Below are positions 21,801 to 32,371 of a stretch of 64,000 nucleotides of DNA, in pieces. The stretch comes from Mauremys mutica (lineage: Eukaryota; Chordata; Testudines; Geoemydidae). Under the pieces are notes generated by a model. It was not told the origin of the DNA. It saw nothing but the letters and a program-made list of their open reading frames with translations, and ran no database searches. Numbering within the stretch: the stretch's first letter is position 1; every line of letters starts with the position of its first letter. The stretch spans positions 12,171,553 through 12,235,552 of the forward strand of contig NC_059079.1 in NCBI RefSeq assembly GCF_020497125.1, given 5' to 3'. The translations under genes were made by a program, and so were the position numbers.

Positions 21801-24800
21801 TAATGCTGACTTTTAAAAAAGGCCCCCAGAAGCGATCCTGGTAATTACAGGTCAGTAAGCCTCACAAATTGGTTGAAACGATAGTAAAGAACAGAATTAT
21901 CAGACACATCGATGAATACAAAATGTTGGGGAAGAGTCAAAATGGCTTCTGTAAAGGGAAATCATGCCTCACCAATCAATGGACAGAGGTAAATAGCAGA
22001 GTGCCCCAAGGATCTGCACAGGGACCACTGCTGCTCAACATATTCATAAATTATCTGGACAAAGGGGAAATAGTGAAGTTTGCAGGCAATACAAAATTAC
22101 TCAAAACAGTTAAGTCCAAAGCTGATCACGAAGAGTTACAAAGGGCTCTCGCTAAACTAGGTGCCTGGGCAGCAAAATGTCAGATGAAGTTCAATGTTGA
22201 TAAATGCAAAGTAATGTACATTGGAAACCATAATCCCAACCATACATAAAAAAGATGGGGTCTAAATTAGCTGCCACTCAAGAAAAAGATCTTGGAGTCA
22301 TCATAGAAGTTCTCTGAAAACATCTGTTCAATGTGCAGCAGCCACCAAAAAAATCTAACAGAGTATTAGGAGCCATTAAGGAAAGGGATAGATAATAAAA
22401 TAGAAAAGATTATAATGCCACTATCTAAATCCATGGTACCCCCACATCACAAATACTGTGTGCAGTTCTGGTTGCCCCATCTCAACAAGATATGTTAGAA
22501 TTGGGAAAGATTCAGAGAAGCAAAAAAATGATTAGGGGTATGGAACAACTTCCATATGAGGACAGATTAAAAAACTGGGACTGTTCAGTTTAGAAAAGAG
22601 ACAACTAAAGGGGAATATGAAAAAGGTCTATAAAGTTATGAATGGCTTGGAGAAAAAGTATTATTTACCTCTTCACATAACATAAGAACTAGGGGTCACC
22701 CGATGAAATTAATAGGCAGCTGGTTTAAACAAAACAACACATAGTCAACCTGTGGAATTCATTGCCAGGCGATGTTGTGAAGGCCAAAAGTATACCGGGT
22801 TCAAAAAAGAATTAGATACATTCCTGGAAGATAGGTCCTTCAATGGTTATTAGTCAAGATAGTCAGGGATGCAACTCCCTGCTCTGAGTGTCCCTAAACC
22901 TGTGACTGAAAGAAACTGGGACTGGAGAACAGGGGATGGATCACTGAATAATCCCTCTTCAGTTCATTCCCTCTAAGCATCTGGCACAAGTCATTGCTGG
23001 AAGACAGGATACTGGGCTAGATGGACCATTCGTCTGACCCAGTAAAGCTATTTTTATGTCCTAATGGAGCAGGATGTCCCCTTAGCACATCAAGATTCCT
23101 ACTGTCACTACTAGCACGTTACATTCTGCTATACGGACACAGCCAATACTAATGAGAAATTGTTCCAGAATAGACCCTCAGAATGACTATTTACATTTCC
23201 AGAGAAAAGAATTAGAGAGTTGGAGTTGTAATAGGCCATTTAAAAGAAAAAACAAAGCAAAACCTAGGAAATCAAATGCTAAAACTGCATTTTTACAACT
23301 TTAAGGTTACACAGTTAAGTGCCCAAAAGTCAGGAAATGTGAAAGTTAAAGCTGAACACAAACCCTTAACTCTTCCCTTACACTTCCGTATTATGTCTAC
23401 AAATTCAGCATCACACTTCCATAGAATCACGTTTCTAAAGTAATCGGGGGGAAAAACCCCCAATTTTAGTATGTTGTTTGAGAAATAGTATGTAGTCACA
23501 TAATTAGACTATCATAATGCATCAGTCCAAAGGAGTACAATTAAGTTGTATGTTCCGCCTTATTTTTTTTCCTGACCTTGAGTGTTTATCTGCAAAATCA
23601 TACTGTTGCATTAACATAGTGTTTGATTTCATTAGCAAGTGCCAGCTGTGCTCAGGGGTGGATGAACATGAATGAAAGAATGGTCTTTGCCCCACTGCTG
23701 CTGAGATTTTGGCCCCATTTGAAACACACACAATTCACCTTTGTATAGAGAGTGCACAGGGAACCGTTCATCTCCAAAGGCAAACATTTCAGAAACTCAT
23801 GAGCATGTGAAAATAGAATGTGTGTTTGTGACAGGAAAGTGTTTACAAACATTAAGTATAACGATTGCAACCAATGCTACCCCTGTGAGAAAGATAGCAG
23901 TAACGTGCCATTGCTTCCTGACTTGCAAATATTTCCTACTGAATTTTATTATTTTCGCATTTTTGTTTTTAAATGGACAATAAACAACAATGGCTGAAGT
24001 TGGCAATGCAGATGTGACCCAGATGAGTATAGGACTTTTTTTGAACCCCTTAAGAACTTGCAGGGCGTTTAGACATTCTTCATGAGTCTCTTCCTTCACA
24101 AAAAGATTCCGTTGCTACAAGATGTTGCATGCAGTACTATGTACCAAAAAGCATGCCATTTCCCTACCAGCAAAAGGCAGCTTATACCCATCAGTTTTAT
24201 ATTCTAGACAGTTTTCCTATCATTAGTAAAAGAAAAGCCACTCAAGAAACTGTAAAACATTACTTGTATTTTATACTATGTAGATAAGAATGTATCTATT
24301 GATTTCCACTTTCTTTACCAAGCCACTCAATTATACTTTATTAATTACCTCTTTCTTCAGAGGACTTTGTTGAGTCAAATGAGATTCCACCAAAACTTCT
24401 CTATAAATAACAGAAATAAAATACATAGCTTAAAGAAGTAATGTTTACAGGTAATTTCAAATAACGTTAGTTACATTTTTCTGGTGCTTGTGTCATTGTA
24501 TATGGAAATACATTTTATACATCTCATTACCTTTATATAAAAAGAAAGATCATTTCATCTTAAAATGTGGAAGATATTTCATTAACAAAATGGTTGCTAG
24601 ATCGTCCTTCCATCTCATTCACTCATTTGTAAAGCAAAAGCTAATACAATTTCAGCATTTAAGATAAATATTTTTCTTTTGGTGGAATTACTTTTATGTA
24701 TAAACAACTAGATATTGTACAGCAACCAGCAGGAAAGTGGCCAGACAAATTGAATGCATATCAGCATTCTTTAAAAAGTCATTACATTTTTCAAAGGGGA

Positions 24801-24830
24801 TAAAATTACCTGAGGATGAGTTCTGTTCAT
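15693..24830 (-). CDS. LDLRAD1: LDLRAD1, LDL receptor class A domain containing 1 (complete, six coding exons)
   Basis: Six coding exons with AG/GT borders join in frame to 208 codons (human protein 205): 24830-24810, 24400-24349, 18918-18778, 18173-18036, 17315-17187 and 15838-15693. The protein starts MNRTHPQ, like human MNKVFPQ. A cysteine cluster (residues 27-42: CQECSACLSCTRRCLC, potentially palmitoylated) abuts a membrane segment at about residues 41-65, giving a type II membrane protein. Three LDL-receptor class A modules follow: residues 76-117 with the acidic NGEDE calcium motif, about 131-160 ending GDCSDE, and about 170-206 with HCSDWSDEYAC. Several exons are too short to be obvious as open frames. 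The biological role is little known; in mammals the gene is expressed in ciliated epithelia. Its introns carry numerous transposons, but the coding frame is intact. Confidence 0.93.
16237..16339. mobile_element. Palindromic MITE, second copy
   Basis: The ends GGCTGAGATTTTTGAAACAG and CTGCTTTGAAAATCCCAACC face each other. This is the same family as 9988-10083, with more substitutions. It lies in LDLRAD1 intron 5. Confidence 0.6.
16844..17068. mobile_element. hAT non-autonomous element (225 bp) with perfect 8-bp target duplication
   Basis: It begins CAGGGGTTCTTAAACTGGGG and ends AGTTTGAGAACTACTG. The flanks are ATCTATCT at 16836-16843 and again at 17069-17076. A second copy of the family is at 53825-54035. 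It lies in LDLRAD1 intron 5. Confidence 0.9.
17187..17315 (-). CDS. LDLRAD1: LDLRAD1 coding exon 5 (second LDLa module)
   Basis: Two AGs are available. Using CTTGTAG (exon starting at 17315) keeps the frame and yields NDLPSNLPGYL as in the family. The upstream AG (after CTATCTCCAG) would add bases and bring a stop into frame. It encodes NPVYWIYADQKCNGANDC, then CSDE. The donor is GTAAGT. Confidence 0.9.
17436..17645 (+). repeat. MIR (CORE-SINE) copy
   Basis: AAGCAAGGATCTCAAAGCAC, TTCCCCATTTAAAGATGGGG and AAGTGACTTGCCCAAAGTGT occur in MIR order. The copy lies in LDLRAD1 intron 4. Confidence 0.75.
18036..18173 (-). CDS. LDLRAD1: LDLRAD1 coding exon 4 (first LDLa module)
   Basis: The acceptor is TTTCTTTTCAG and the donor GTAAGC. 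It encodes one LDLa module with GNQTGFLCDD (a possible N-glycosylation site NQT), CLPASQIC and CANGEDEQEKLC. Confidence 0.93.
18778..18918 (-). CDS. LDLRAD1: LDLRAD1 coding exon 3 (transmembrane)
   Basis: The acceptor is TTTTATTGTCACAG and the donor GTCAGT. It encodes the cysteine-rich juxtamembrane cluster, then ISIIALLALGVIGAVIGF and PPPTP. A G before the donor completes a valine codon with exon 4. Confidence 0.9.
19032..19063. repeat. (CATT)n microsatellite
   Basis: Eight uninterrupted CATT units lie in LDLRAD1 intron 2. Confidence 0.95.
19268..19432. mobile_element. Mariner-like MITE with TA target duplication
   Basis: It starts CACCTCTACCCCAATATAAC and ends GTTATATTGTGGTAGAGGTG, with TA on both sides (19266-19267 and 19433-19434). 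TA duplications point to the Tc1/mariner superfamily. A longer copy of the same family is at 51736-51928. Confidence 0.75.
19442..20112. mobile_element. hAT non-autonomous element (671 bp) with perfect 8-bp target duplication
   Basis: The left end CAGGTGGGCAAACTATTTGG and right end TAGTTTGCCCACCCCTG form the terminal inverted repeat (the left end has lost two bases). Identical octamers ATTTAGAA lie at 19434-19441 and 20113-20120. The body is C-rich (19520-19800) with repeated CCTGCCCC-like motifs, then GC-rich. It inserted directly beside the mariner-like MITE. Open frames inside it are not genes. Confidence 0.9.
20165..20295 (+). repeat. Dispersed repeat (TATTATTTGTATAGC family)
   Basis: The stretch from TATTATTTATTATTTGTATA through ACCAGGACCTCATTGTGG to GCGCCAAAGAGCTGAC is also seen, diverged, at 52045-52165. 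The family is common in reptile DNA; its class was not assigned. Confidence 0.55.
20640..20815 (+). repeat. MIR-like ancient repeat
   Basis: GCTCAAAGCCCTTTACAAAG and CATTTTACAGATGAGGGTAC followed by GGCACAGGAGAG are MIR-type landmarks in order. Confidence 0.55.
20826..23065 (+). mobile_element. CR1 LINE, internally deleted, split by a hAT element
   Basis: Before the hAT insertion it encodes the CR1 linker LINVNEFFASVFTEEG; after it, KSPGPDGFHPRVL. Reverse transcriptase pieces follow: VPQGSAQGPLLLNIFIN at about 22005 and FAGNTKLLKT where the active-site FADD is expected, so the catalytic aspartates are substituted. A deletion near 21985 joins SCLTN to WTEVNSRVPQG. The 3' coding end (PHHKYCVQFW-like, 22440 on) and the tail ending CTAGATGGACC at about 23020 are present. 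The copy is dead. It lies in LDLRAD1 intron 2. Confidence 0.88.
21014..21658. mobile_element. hAT non-autonomous element nested in CR1, perfect 8-bp target duplication
   Basis: The left end CAGCGCCCTACCAAATTCAC faces the right end GTGAATTTGGTAGGGTCCTA. Identical octamers GTAATAAG (21006-21013 and 21659-21666) lie within the CR1 reading frame, and removing the element with one octamer rejoins CR1 sequence. The 645-bp body contains a stretch resembling the hAT family at 16844 (TTCTCAAATTGGGGGTCCTG) and purine/pyrimidine-rich AGCAGC repeats. Confidence 0.9.
24349..24400 (-). CDS. LDLRAD1: LDLRAD1 coding exon 2 (52 nt)
   Basis: The acceptor TGTTATTTATAG and donor GTAATT border 52 nt encoding RSFGGISFDSTKSSEER plus one base. 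That G joins AT of exon 3 to give aspartate. The sequence is divergent from mammals, so the call rests on splice sites, phase and position. Confidence 0.8.
24810..24830 (-). CDS. LDLRAD1: LDLRAD1 coding exon 1 (21 nt)
   Basis: The start codon is at 24830-24828. The seven codons MNRTHPQ end in CAG before donor GTAATT, in phase 0. I chose this start because the peptide matches the family N-terminus and the phase fits exon 2. Confidence 0.85.
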
Positions 24831-25073
24831 ATTTAGGTATAGCCACAATGTTTTACTTAAATGGAGTTGAAAAAGCCTTGGAATTTTTTTCCAGTACAGG
24901 GTTCAGCCATGCCATTTGCAGGCAGATCGTCTCTTTCAGATGGTTCTGTTTTAATGAGTCTACACCATGAAGGGCACTGCTGCTGTGTTACCTGGTTACT
25001 AAGAGAAACAGAGGTAGACAGGAAAGAGTCATTCTAATCTATAGTCATACACATATGATACAGGTCCTGATGG

Positions 25074-25300
25074 ATGGCAGGAGAGGCAGCATCAGCCTTT
25101 TCTCTGGCTCTGGGCGGAAGTGAGAGAGAGTTGGGTGGTCATAGCCTGGTCCCTAGTGGACACATTAGCAAACACCACACAGCTCACTCAGCACAACTAA
25201 AGCTGCACTTGAAGCTGGGCTGGCAGGGCGGGAGGCGCTTTGGCAGAGCTGCAGGAAAGGCGGCGGTCGGTCTGTCTGTCTGCAATAGCATTAGCCAGCC
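25074..25300 (-). promoter_or_regulatory. LDLRAD1: CpG-enriched segment upstream of LDLRAD1 start
   Basis: This region, 250-470 bp before the first coding exon, is locally rich in G, C and CpG (GGCAGGGCGGGAGGCGCTTT, AAAGGCGGCGGTCGG) and has an ETS-like GGCGGAAGTG near 25107. This is where a promoter or untranslated first exon is expected; it is an inference from composition and position. Confidence 0.4.
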
Positions 25301-25319
25301 CCAGCCAGAATGCTGAGTG

Positions 25320-26680
25320 TCACTGTGTTAACAAACAGCCTAGAAGTTACTGTGGCTGCAACCGCACTAGGTAACTGCCACAGGGCGTTGGTGTAGGATT
25401 TCTGGGAGTGCTTGTCACCGGCCTGACTCTGCTCCCGTTGAAGTGCGTGTAACGCTCCCAATGCCTGCCGTGGGAGCAGAGAGGCCCAGGGGCACTTTGG
25501 AAAAGCCCATCCTTCTACCCTTGCCCGTCTGAGTCCATTTTTCATCTTTCTGCCTTCAGTGTCAGGGAAAGACGCTCCCTTTGGTTGGTGGGAAAGTTCT
25601 AGAAAGGAAATAGATGGCAGCGCCATGATACGCAGCCCCAAGCTGAAAGGGAGGTTAAAGCAACCAAGGACAAATGTGTGTGTGTGTGTGGCAGGTAGGA
25701 AAGGGATAGATCCTCTCCCCAGAACAAAGACACAATTAAGGACCCTCCTCCCTCATGGGATCCCAGAGCCCAGGCTCCCGCCCTAGCCCAAATATCTACA
25801 GTGCAATTTTGTAGCCCTGCGAGCCTGAGTCAGCTGACCCGGGCCAGCCTGGGGTGTTTTATGGCAGCGTACGTAGCCTTAGGATCTGAATTTTCAAAGG
25901 TGCTCAGCACTTCTGAGACTCCAACTCTTAGCAGGCCTGATTTCCCTCGTTTACATTGGCATAAAGTCGGAGGACCCTCCTTCAAACAATCAGAGTTAGA
26001 ACCAGTGTGAGGAGAATCAGGCCTGCTAAGAGTCCATGAAATAGGGATAACACTTACCTACCCTGGAGGGGCACGCAGGCTCAGTATGTACTGGTACCGT
26101 GCTTTGAAATAGTAAAGGGCGCTATATAATGTAGATAATACTCCAGCCCCTCTGCTATAGCTTTCGACAGCAGTACATAGCAAACCACCTGAACAGGAAT
26201 TTTCTTCCCCCTTTTCTTTCTAGTTTCAGCATGGATTTTGAAAACAAACCCAAGGACTGATGGCAGGACTAAAAGAAAGAGCCAGTTTATTTAAGCCTAA
26301 TATTCAAAACTTTCAGAACCACTACCACCACACCTTCTTCTGTGTATCTTCCTTCCACCCCTCCTTTTAACTCCACTGCTATTTGACTCAGGCTTTATCT
26401 TTCCCTGCTGGTGGATGTGAGCCCAACAATGGGTGCAAGCAGCAAAAGGACAGATGCTGCTTTGTTGTAGTCTGCAAACCCAACTTGGCTGGCACCAGCA
26501 CATCTTCAGAGAGGAGTTGCTGGGTCAGGGAAGAGAGCCTGTACCACTTCCTTCCCCAACAACATAAGAAAAAGGAATTAGTGTTTGTTTTATTCTAGTA
26601 TAGGACATTGGCTTAGGTCTAAGGTCTTACATGTGTCCATCATCCGACCATTTCCTCCTCTTCAGGAGGTATAAGGAGCT
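25320..26680. other. Intergenic, no gene recognised
   Basis: Mixed unique and repeat-like DNA with a (TG)n run near 25675-25690. No exon of a known family was recognised. Confidence 0.4.
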
Positions 26681-26686
26681 GGCATG

Positions 26687-26896
26687 CAGGGCTGGCTCAA
26701 GGTTTTCTGCTGCCCCAAGCGGCAGGGAAAAAAAAAGCAGCCAACTAGGTGGCACTTTGGCAGCAGCTCAAAGAGGAAGAGAGGGATTGAGGAACCCACT
26801 ACCGAATACCTGCCAAAGACCCGGATGGAGTGCCGCCCCTTTGTATTGGCTGCCTCAGGCACCTGCTTCCTTCGCTGGGGCCTGGAGCTGGCCCTG
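26687..26896. mobile_element. hAT non-autonomous element (210 bp), older relative of 15226-15522
   Basis: It starts CAGGGCTGGCTC and ends GAGCTGGCCCTG. The interior shares TGCTGCCCCAAGCGGCAGGG-type sequence with the copy at 15226. The flanking octamers CTGGCATG and ATGGCAAG agree at six of eight positions, as for an aged target duplication. Confidence 0.75.
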
Positions 26897-27199
26897 ATGG
26901 CAAGGCACACATCTCCCTTCCTCCAAAATCCCATCTCTACTGTAGGAGCAGAGCATACTTCACCTGGGGGGTGAAATGTGTGGGGCCTGTGTGCGATGTG
27001 GGAGGGGAAAGGAAGATTGATCAGGAAATGGGGCAACCCAGGGATCTGCAGGAGGGCTGTGGATGGCAACAGAGCTGGAATGCTGGTGGTTAGTGAAAAG
27101 AAGGTAAATAATGGGGACAGCAGTGGCTCAGAGGTCAGAGCTTTGTCTGACAATGCAGGTACATCATGTGACTCCTGGGTAAACCAGTAAGCATACAGT

Positions 27200-30100
27200 A
27201 ATACCTACAAACCAAACAGCTCAGGGCACCGCAGTTCTTCAACACTCCCACATGCTATTTTACTAGTGATTTTGCAGAACAGAGCTGACTGAGGACAACA
27301 ACCTCTGTCAGAGCAGGATTTAATTTTCCGGACATGGTGTAATGCCTGTCAACTTCTTGGAAATGTAAGGAGGATGGGTTACAGGATAAGGAGACAGCTA
27401 GACAGTGAGTGAGTACTAGGATTGTGATTTAGGGATGGGCATATACACAGCTATTGCAATGGGAAAGTTTATTAAAGTTATTGTCTGTTTTAATGGGCTA
27501 GCACCCAGGGCAGAGGATGGTTATCTGAAACTGTGAAATAACTAAATGAATCATCCTCACAGGCACTCAAGCAAAATCAGTTGCTGTACCTCTATTTCCA
27601 CAAAGATTAGTAGTGAAAAGGAAACATTCCAAACTAGAAAAGAATTAGGAAATTAAAATGTTTTAACCCAGAGGTAAATGCAAATAGGAGTGATACTAAA
27701 GGCACGATGCACATTCACAGAAAAGGAGAATATTACTTCCAACATAGATCTTCAGAAGATGCTGCTTTCTTCTGTAGTGTAGATCCAGTTAGAAGTGGTG
27801 TGCTTTGACAAGGGAGAAGCTAAGCTGTATCTTAATCATCCAAATATTGAAAGATCATTGCTATAAGGGAACTTCAATTTTCTTTCCAGTCTTTTGCTCT
27901 CTAGCTCAAACATACCCAAAGAAGCCCTGAGAGACTCTGGGCACATAAGATTTATTGCTGGGCCCAAACATACAGCAAAGATCTAATGAGATATGGTCAC
28001 GCTTCATTTGTGATGAGACCCTAGGTGATGCATCAGTTTCCACATATCTAAGCACCTTGGGCAACCCTTTACCTACCAGTTCAAATTTCCAAGCCCATAG
28101 CACATCTTAGGTCAGCCTCTGGCTCAGACTGATGTGCTACATATATGCTCCCCCACTAGTTTAAGATTTCCCCCTGCAGTCTCAACAGCATGATAGATAC
28201 TGTCCAAGCATAAAGGGCTAGTTCCTCCCTGGGCAAGATTTACAGCTTAAATGACTGTTATAGAACATACTCTGGCAGGGGGGAAGCACTGAACACACAA
28301 GCAGACTGGTGCCATAGAAGTTCGTTAAAGATACTCCATGCAAACCATTTACAAAAATACTACATAGAATAGTCAAAATAGTGATCAAGTGGCTTAAGGA
28401 GCTTTGTAATATCCTCAATTAGGGATGCTGTTCCTCTTTGGGAAGATTACTGTGTTGAAAAAACAAAGCTACAAGTGGCTTGTGGTCTCCTTGCAGTTTT
28501 GGATATGCTAAACATTCTAAGTTTAGACCTAAAATTGTGTTGTAATTTAATACACAAGGATTTTCAATTTGATGTTCTGGTACCAGTGATGCTAAGTGTA
28601 ATTGCCTATGACCACGCCACATGCAGAATTTACAGCTGCTGCTGAGGAGAGTAAGACCATAACGATGTGCCTCTATAAAAATAGGTCCTCCTAAGTGGCT
28701 TGTGTCATATAAGCTTTTTTTAAAAAAGTGTTAAAATAGGAATGACAAAAGAATTTAGTAAAATCCCCAGAAAGCTCAGGGAGGCTAGTTATCCACCATC
28801 CTCTTCTGGGATCATTCTGAATAACTGGAATGATCCTACCCCGCATGATCACATTCGGGATCCAAAGCAGAGTTAAATACTCAGACTTAAGAGCAGAATA
28901 TGGAGCTAAGAAGCAGCAAGGATATTTAATCTTTTTCAGTCACTAAGAAATCAGAGACCAGCACACTCTCTGCTGTAGCCTACTAGATAACACTTGGGTT
29001 TACGCAGTGGGATTATATATAAATCACAGCTCAATCAAGAACGGTCTTTGACCAAAATCAGAACCTTTATACCTCAGTTTCTCCATCTACTAAAGTAATA
29101 TTTGCCAGCCTTGTAGGGTGATGCGAGCCCTAACTAGATGGATGCAGAGTAATAAAATCAGTGGAATAGATAAGCATATAAATTTATGACTTCCATTCAC
29201 CTAGGACTCTGACAGTACAATAAGCTATGGCCACTGCACCATGGGGAGCAGGAATTATCAGTCTTTTGTAACTTAAATCATACACTGCTTATTGAGCAAT
29301 GGAGACCCTAGGATGCCTGTTTCTAAGTTTAGATGTTTTTGAGTTCTCAAAAACAAGAGAGAAAAGGTCACATGTACAATAATATGGGGAAGAGGAAGGT
29401 GAGGAAGTAGTTGGTCCTCATCTACAATAGCTTAAAGCAATTTACTAAAGTTTTCATTTGTGGGCAGAGCCAAAACCCAAATCACTGCACACAAAATTAA
29501 TGTTTCAGAAAACAGAGCATCTGAATATAGGGAAGAGGAACAGAGATTGTTTTGCTATCTTAAAAACTGGTAAATAAGACCTAGGTCTGCTCCAATAATG
29601 GTTACAAAGTACCAAGATGACTGAATTGCAGTCTGTATTTAGCGTAGGAACTGCTGGCATTAGTTTGATTCTGATAACGGACCTGGATAAAACCTGAAAT
29701 GTATAATACTGTCAAAGTCTGGTTCTTTGGACTATAGTTTTGTTTACAGAAATTAAATACCTTGAGACGCTCATTACAGGAACTCAACTTTTGTAGGCGT
29801 CACCCATGGTAGAGTGTTACTGAGTCCTGGACTTCAGCATCTATTCATTGTATCGTAACATTTCAGGTAAGTAACAAGGCCCAAGACGTGAACCTTTATT
29901 TATTTGTTTTTTTTCCTTCCTTTCATTTCTGGTTTTCAGAAGTTTAAGCAGATATTACAGCTAAAAATAAGAACTAGAAGCTGTTGATTAACCCAAATAT
30001 AATTAAAAATTTCAACATTTGAAAACATCCACCTTTAGAAATACAAGTTAAGAAAAAACAGTTTTACACTCATGAGTTAAAAATGAAAGTCATTGACATA

Positions 30101-32105
30101 ATGAAAGCTGTACTACACATAGTGAAACAGGCAACTGGACAGTTATACTTTCAGTGAGGCTATATAAACACTATTTCCAGCATTTACACATCACAAGGAA
30201 AACAGATTCAATGCTACATATATGCTATATTCAATGCTAGTTATAAGTCAAGATTTGGGATAATTAAAATGTCTTCAGGGACTGCACTGCAGACAAAGTT
30301 AGTGCAAAGAATACCAGCCATAGCCACTGGTATAAAGTCCGCATTTGCACCTAAAGATTTTAAACTGTCATTGCACAAGTTACATTTGATGCTAGCACAT
30401 CAGCATTCTGCATTAAACAAGGCTGTGTATTGATGTCTGAAGTACATAACTGCATAGAAATGAGAGTCTTAGGACTGATTACTACTACAAATATAGAAAA
30501 AAAGCTATTTTGGGGCATCAGATTATGAACCAGTTTTTAAAGCACTGCACAACCATCACATTTTTAGACCCTTGTATAACCTAGGTATTTAATAAAGACA
30601 TGTTAAGAACAGCATTTCACTCTAACTTTCATGATTGTAAGTCAGATCCTCTTTCAATGCCACATCAACCAAAAGTTACTATGTAATTGGGGTTAAATTC
30701 AATGTTTGTACTAACACACTAGACCCCTTGAACAATTAGATTCTGAACTTTACCCCTTCATGGCAAAAATGTAAGGTGCACATAGTTTTGAAGAGAACAC
30801 CGATTTGTAGCAGCTCTGTGTATGCTTACTACATATAGCAAGCACCACAGTGTATGTGGTATGCACTCTAAGTATGGACCCATAATACATGATTTATAAC
30901 CACAACCATATAGTCCTCAAACTTCAGAAACTTACCAAATGCATACCCGTTTCTAAACCTCACTCTCAACCAAACTTAGTTATTCTTCTGGTTTTAATTC
31001 ATGCAATAAGTTAGTCTCTGGAACGTCTCAAGTATAATTTTTGCTAGAGTACAAAAGCTTTGCAAAACCAGTAGATTTCTATTGCCTACTTCTAACCTGA
31101 ATGTAGACAATTGGATAAAGTTAAAGATATCAGAGATATAATTTTGGCCAGTTTCTAAACATCTGCAAAGAGACTTCGTAAGGAAAACCATCACCGTCCC
31201 TTCTTGCTTATAGATGCCTAGCAGGCACCACTAGATCATAACTGCTGTAGTAAAGAACAGAACTGTGTTGGACAAACTACTTATAACAATATTCTCACAT
31301 AATACATTAGTAAATACTGTTACTGAATTGTAGCAGAATGTGGTAAGGTTGCATATATTAGGGGGATGCTGTAGATAAGACTCATACTGAGTGCATCATG
31401 GTTAACTGAGAGCCACAGCAAAAGGCTACAGTCATTCTACTTTTCTAAATTTATTCTCAGTTTTCAGTAATCAATTTGTTTCTGACAATGAAACAACTGG
31501 ACCCAATTAGTTAATCAGTATAGCAAAGGGAGTGCCTTCAGAAAAAGTATGCTCTAACCTAACAAGCTATTGAAGAGTTTAAGGCTAAAGTTTGTCAAAA
31601 GAATAAGCATGTCTCTTTTTTGCATGTAAAAGGATACGTCCATGAGTCGTTAAAAACTTGCACTTCTGACAGCCTGAGCTCAACCTGCAGTACCTCATTA
31701 ACGCTCTGAATATTGATAACTGTAAAAAAATACATTTCTATTTTTGGGAAAAGGGTTATTGCAAAGACTAACGGATAATATAAAATTTCTGCAAATAGTT
31801 CTACAATTAATGTTCTTAGTTACTCACAACTGAAAATGCCTGACCTAAGCATCATCTGCCCACTTAGAATTTATATCTTACTTTTACAGAGCTAATTCCG
31901 ATCTTACATCATAGAACAGTTAGAAATGACTGGAACTGTAGTGAGCATATTTACAGTTTTTGTTAAGCAAAAAAGACACATTGCAAACTCCAGTGAAAGC
32001 AATTACATATATTTGGAGAAAAAACTGCAAGTTAAACATGCAATTCTCTTCACTACTAGAGGAAAACAAGGATTCCATGACAGACTGATTTGTTGATTCT
32101 GTAAC
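27200..32105. other. Intergenic between TMEM59 and LDLRAD1, no gene recognised
   Basis: AT-rich, mostly unique DNA. Only short diverged MIR-like pieces are visible (for example CCTCAGTTTCTCCATCTACT near 29074). No splice-bordered coding exon of a known family was recognised. If TMEM59 uses distal polyadenylation sites, part of this stretch could be its 3' UTR. Confidence 0.45.
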
Positions 32106-32218
32106 TTTATTTGCATTTAAACACTGACCGCTAAGCCCCGCAGCTGAAGAAACCATAAAAAACCCACCAGGAGTTGATAGAACTGCTAGAATTAGTCTAT
32201 TAAATTCTTTTAAACTAT
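32085..32218 (-). other. TMEM59: TMEM59 proximal 3' UTR with polyadenylation signal
   Basis: On the minus strand an AATAAA lies at 32111-32106, about 110 bases after the stop codon. Further candidates exist downstream, so the true 3' end is not settled. Confidence 0.4.
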
Positions 32219-32371
32219 TTAAATTGCTGAATGAGCCAGATTAACTTTTGTGGGTGGAGGTCCTGATTCTTCATGTTCATCAGTCTTGCATCGAACAACA
32301 ACAAGAGCAGAAGCTGGGTATCTGGTCAGTTTTTCATTCATGTACTCCAAGTCTCCATAGATGCTCAGCTT
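32219..32371 (-). CDS. TMEM59: TMEM59 coding exon 8 (cytoplasmic tail, stop)
   Basis: The acceptor AATTATTTCAG precedes [20 protein letters not shown], then [15 protein letters not shown] and [10 protein letters not shown] before TAA (32221-32219). Relative to human the tail lacks one residue between NE and RYP. Confidence 0.94.
   Translation of the reverse strand, partial: KLSIYGDLEYMNEKLTRYPASALVVVRCKTDEHEESGPPPTKVNLAHSAI

Noticed and set aside
26662..27153. Minus-strand 163-codon frame
   Set aside because: It crosses a hAT element boundary and shows no recognisable domain.
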